DNA from: an uncultured Treponema sp.
Lineage (GTDB): Bacteria > Spirochaetota > Spirochaetia > Treponematales > Treponemataceae
Assembly: GCA_937894335.1 (NCBI GenBank)
Contig: CALCRU010000043.1
Coordinates: forward strand, 1 to 51,887
Direction of reading: 5' to 3'
DNA length: 51,887 nt
Under the pieces are notes generated by a model. It ran no database searches, was not told the DNA's origin, and was given only the letters and a program-made list of their open reading frames with translations. Positions 49,686 to 51,887 of the stretch are shown here, piece after piece. A program made the position numbers and the translations under genes. Numbering within the stretch: the first letter of the stretch is position 1; every line of letters begins with the position of its first letter.

Positions 49686-51446
49686 CTAGTAGGCAGCATC
49701 ATGCACTCCGCTTATTGCTCGTCCACTTGGTTCATCCATATTCTTCCAGGCTGCATCCCATTCCAAAGCTTTTGCTGTTGAACATGCCACACCTGCTTCG
49801 TGAGGCACAACTTTTGCGGCACTGTCGCTAGGAAAGAGACTGCTGTAAATTTCCCTGTAGTAGTATTCTTCTTTTGTCTTAGGCGGATTTACAGGAAAGC
49901 GATTTTCTCTTCTGGCAAATTCTGCATCGCTTACTTTTTCTTCCGTCATCTTTTTAAGGGTGTCTATCCAGCTGTAGCCCACACCGTCACTAAACTGTTC
50001 CTTCTGTCTCCAGCAAATATCCTGAGGTAACATGTCTTCAAAGGCTTTGCGCAAAATCCATTTTTCTACACGCTGCTTTCCGTCGCTTAACAAAATGCTC
50101 ATCTTGTCGGCGGGGTTAAGGCTCATTGCAATGTCTATAAAATCCTTATCAAGAAAAGGAACACGGCCTTCAACTCCCCATGCCATTAAAGATTTGTTTG
50201 CACGAAGACAGTCGTACAGATGCAGTTTGCCCATCTTGCGTACAAGTTCTTCGTGAAATTCTTTAGCATTTGGTGCCTTGTGAAAATACAGATATCCTCC
50301 AAAAAGTTCGTCGCTTCCTTCGCCACTAAGTACCATTTTTATTCCCATGGATTTTATTACTCTTGCAAGAAGATACATAGGTGTAGAAGCACGCACTGTT
50401 GTAATGTCGTAAGTTTCTATGTGATAGATTACATCGGGCAGTGCGTCCAGTGCTTCCTGGATTGTAAAGTGTACTTCGTGATGAACTGTTCCAATGTAGT
50501 CCGCCGCTTTTTTTGCCGCAAGTAAATCGGGAGAGCCTTCAAGTCCAACTGCAAAACTGTGCAACTGAGGCCACCATGCGTTTTCCTTACCGTCGGTTTC
50601 AATTCTTTTCTTGGAATACTTTTGAGTAATTGCCGCAATAATCGAAGAGTCCAGTCCACCAGAAAGAAGCACACCGTAAGGAACATCACTCATAAGCTGA
50701 GACTTTACCGCTGTCTCCAGTCCGTTTTTAACTTTTTCTATTACGCTTGGATTTATAATGTCTCCCTTTTCGTCACAGGCCTTTGCAGAATTTTTTACGC
50801 TGTCGTAAGTTTCCCAGTCACGCTCATACCAACGCACAGGTTTTGTCTCTTCAGCTGCAGAATACAAATAGCATCCGTTAGGAAACTCTTCTATCGTCAT
50901 ACATTCGCCTTCAAGAGACTTTAATTCGCTTGCAACAAAATATCTTCCAGCCTTGTCCCATCCCTGATACAAAGGAATTACACCTATTTCGTCCCGGGCA
51001 ATAAGATAGGTGTCGTTTTCGCTGTCGTAAAGTGCAAATGCAAAAATTCCAGAAAGTTCCTCCATCATATCTTTAAAATTTTTTGAGGAACGGTATTTTT
51101 TGTAAAGGGCAAGAATCACTTCGCAGTCGCTTCCTGTTCTGAACTGATATTTTTTTTCAAATGATTTTCTTATTTCCTTGTGGTTGTAAATTTCTCCATT
51201 TGCCGCAAGAATTATTTTTCCGTCATCACTTACAAGAGGCTGCTTTCCGCTTAAGGGGTCAACAATAGAAAGCCTCTCGTGACTAAGTATTGCATTGTCG
51301 CCTGTATAAACGCCGCTCCAGTCTGGTCCCCTATGGCGAATCTTCTTGCTCATTTCCAAAACCTGAGACCTAAGTTCGTCACGCAAACCGTCTGCAATGG
51401 GCTTACCGCCGCATGCCAAATCAAAACAGCCAACAAATCCGCACAT
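49686..51446 (-). CDS. asnB: asparagine synthase (glutamine-hydrolysing)
   Basis: The 586-residue enzyme makes asparagine from aspartate, ATP and glutamine. Cys2 (MCGFVG) is the glutaminase nucleophile. RLSIVDPLSGKQPL and NGEIYNH belong to the class II glutaminase domain, and the synthetase domain has the PPi loop LLSGGLDSS (near residue 259) and GEGSDELFGGY. The start at 51446 is fixed by the required Cys2 and by GAGAGGTG; a frame extension to 51518 crosses the terminator-like leader. A short tail (final ~40 residues) is variable. Upstream lies a promoter and an intrinsic-terminator hairpin. Confidence 0.95.
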   Translation of the reverse strand: MCGFVGCFDLACGGKPIADGLRDELRSQVLEMSKKIRHRGPDWSGVYTGDNAILSHERLSIVDPLSGKQPLVSDDGKIILAANGEIYNHKEIRKSFEKKYQFRTGSDCEVILALYKKYRSSKNFKDMMEELSGIFAFALYDSENDTYLIARDEIGVIPLYQGWDKAGRYFVASELKSLEGECMTIEEFPNGCYLYSAAEETKPVRWYERDWETYDSVKNSAKACDEKGDIINPSVIEKVKNGLETAVKSQLMSDVPYGVLLSGGLDSSIIAAITQKYSKKRIETDGKENAWWPQLHSFAVGLEGSPDLLAAKKAADYIGTVHHEVHFTIQEALDALPDVIYHIETYDITTVRASTPMYLLARVIKSMGIKMVLSGEGSDELFGGYLYFHKAPNAKEFHEELVRKMGKLHLYDCLRANKSLMAWGVEGRVPFLDKDFIDIAMSLNPADKMSILLSDGKQRVEKWILRKAFEDMLPQDICWRQKEQFSDGVGYSWIDTLKKMTEEKVSDAEFARRENRFPVNPPKTKEEYYYREIYSSLFPSDSAAKVVPHEAGVACSTAKALEWDAAWKNMDEPSGRAISGVHDAAY

Positions 51447-51469
51447 ACCTGCACCTCTCTTGCATATCG

Positions 51470-51529
51470 TTAGACAAAAAAAAAGAGGCCGCAGATGTAA
51501 CACCTTTGCACGATGCAAAAGAATTTCAT
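51470..51529 (-). CDS. possible 19-residue leader peptide in the asnB leader
   Basis: An ATG at 51529 opens a 19-codon frame ending with TAA at 51472-51470. GAGGT stands five bases before it. The peptide is rich in Phe (5) and Cys (3) and has no Asn. The frame covers the 3' arm of the terminator hairpin and its U-run, and the 5' arm overlaps the start codon and its Shine-Dalgarno sequence. Translation would disrupt the hairpin. It could equally be accidental. Confidence 0.3.
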   Translation of the reverse strand: MKFFCIVQRCYICGLFFFV

Positions 51530-51539
51530 CTGCGACCTC
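51476..51539 (-). terminator. intrinsic terminator in the asnB leader (candidate attenuator)
   Basis: On the minus strand GAGGTCGCAGATG (51539-51527) pairs with CATCTGCGGCCTC (51497-51485), 13 bp with one G-U. The loop holds a second hairpin TTTGCA/TGCAAA, and nine T residues follow (51484-51476). It lies between the predicted asnB promoter and the asnB start codon, with no minus-strand gene upstream in the window, so it should attenuate asnB. Confidence 0.75.
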
Positions 51540-51554
51540 GTTGTCGTTATGCTA

Positions 51555-51583
51555 ACTTTACTTTGTTGTTCCAGAAATGTCAA
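51555..51583 (-). promoter_or_regulatory. asnB promoter
   Basis: On the minus strand TTGACA (51583-51578), a 17-bp spacer and TAAAGT (51560-51555) place transcription start near 51549, upstream of the leader hairpin. The leader would be about 100 nt long. Confidence 0.6.
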
Positions 51584-51586
51584 GAG

Positions 51587-51615
51587 TTGTATTCAGGCAA
51601 AATTCATGCTACACT
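51587..51615 (+). promoter_or_regulatory. promoter of the truncated nim-like gene
   Basis: TTGTAT (51587-51592), a 17-bp spacer and TACACT (51610-51615) are followed by six bases and the ATG at 51622. No Shine-Dalgarno sequence is present. Its -35 is three bases from that of the oppositely directed asnB promoter. Confidence 0.45.
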
Positions 51616-51621
51616 GGTATC

Positions 51622-51819
51622 ATGTTCCGAGAAATGAGAAGATTCAAGCAGCAGGTTACGGAAGAAGAGTGCGTAAAAATTTTAAAGAATGAGTGGCGTG
51701 GAGTTCTTGCTCTTTTGGGAGATGACGGCTACCCCTACACTGTTCCCCTGGATTTTTTTTATGACGATGAGGACAGAAAAATTTATTTGGCTCTGTTTGC
51801 ACAATATAATGAGATATGA
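51622..51819 (+). pseudogene. truncated nim-like pyridoxamine 5'-phosphate-oxidase-family gene
   Basis: The N-terminal ~55 residues match nitroimidazole-resistance/PNPOx-family flavoproteins (REMRRFKQQVTEEECVKIL, RGVLALLGDDGYPYTVPLDFFYD, DRKIYLAL). The frame ends after 65 residues, whereas relatives have about 150. Similarity stops around 51785, after KIY. The sequence then resembles a promoter and leader for the next gene. A deletion that removed the 3' two thirds is the simplest explanation. The start follows a -10 box by six bases. Confidence 0.75.
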
Positions 51820-51844
51820 TAAAATTCCATCGTAGGAGCGAAAA

Positions 51845-51887
51845 ATGACCGCAAAAGAGATTGCAGACGAGCTGAAAAAACTCACAA
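51845..51887 (+). CDS. start of an uncharacterised gene, cut by the window edge
   Basis: GTAGGAGCG precedes an ATG at 51845. Fourteen codons are visible (MTAKEIADELKKLT) and the frame is open at the window end. The N-terminus resembles that of DNA alkylation repair (AlkD-like) proteins, but so short a stretch does not prove it. A -10-like TAAAAT near 51819-51824 could drive it. Confidence 0.5.
   Translation, partial: MTAKEIADELKKLT

Noticed and set aside
51470..51560. T-box riboswitch in the asnB leader
   Set aside because: The leader is only about 100 nt, no stem I specifier or UGGN antiterminator bulge complementary to tRNA-Asn was found; a faint resemblance to the T-box sequence AGGGTGG is insufficient.

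Overview
The window reads as a chromosomal segment of a Treponema-like spirochete, probably a gut or rumen lineage. The inference rests on the gene set: DUF4097/HAAS/PadR module, PilZ protein, dCache chemoreceptor, adenylate cyclase with cyclic-nucleotide-binding protein, stand-alone AICAR transformylase, Asp-type MurA, archaeal-type UMP kinase and a secreted GH5 glucanase. No rRNA, phage, IS element or CRISPR array was seen. Genes are densely packed, often with ATGA or TAATG overlaps.

Layout. 1-430: tRNA-Leu(GAG) with a good promoter and terminator, followed on the same strand by two degenerate tRNA-Leu-derived copies, one with its own terminator. 494-6524: rsgA, an envelope-stress-type DUF4097/HAAS/PadR operon behind a promoter with palindromes, pepT and murA. 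6535-11887: a pair of membrane proteins with LptF/LptG-like topology, a STAS/zinc-ribbon protein, an SDR and a TrmJ-type methyltransferase. 11884-16028: operon ctpA-rsmE-wecG-like-bEBP. 16192-21944: tandem cyclic-nucleotide-binding regulator, two exported proteins, adenylate cyclase, TPR and PilZ proteins. 22004-29628: HAD phosphatase, a repeat-filled gap, purH-type transformylase, MCP, lgt, a MinD-like ATPase and murB carrying an in-frame 21-bp minisatellite. 29681-35542: cysS, then an ECF sigma/anti-sigma/TIG-transglutaminase-like/UMP kinase/glucosaminidase run. 35552-44142: GH5 and the gltB-gltD-purF operon. 44350-49653: ABC transporter with XRE-AbrB regulator, then cyclophilin-like/DUF3737/hydrolase genes opposite a LysR gene. 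49686-51887: asnB behind a leader with a strong intrinsic terminator, a truncated nim-like gene, and the start of a further gene.

Three themes link the genes. First, nitrogen and purine assimilation: gltBD, purF, asnB and purH are all glutamine- or one-carbon-dependent. Second, cell envelope assembly: murA, murB, lgt, the WecG-like transferase, the LptFG-like pair, CtpA and the glucosaminidase. Third, second messengers: a predicted cAMP cyclase beside a double CNB protein, and a PilZ protein for c-di-GMP.

The most interesting cross-cutting signal is promoter geometry. At least twelve genes that begin transcription units lack a Shine-Dalgarno sequence and have a -10-like hexamer ending only 6-10 nt before the ATG, which predicts leaderless mRNAs. 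Genes inside operons, and another set of first genes, have normal Shine-Dalgarno sequences. Other highlights are the asnB leader attenuator, the murB minisatellite, the tRNA-Leu-derived tandem array and a transglutaminase-like domain whose nucleophile Cys is replaced by Ala.
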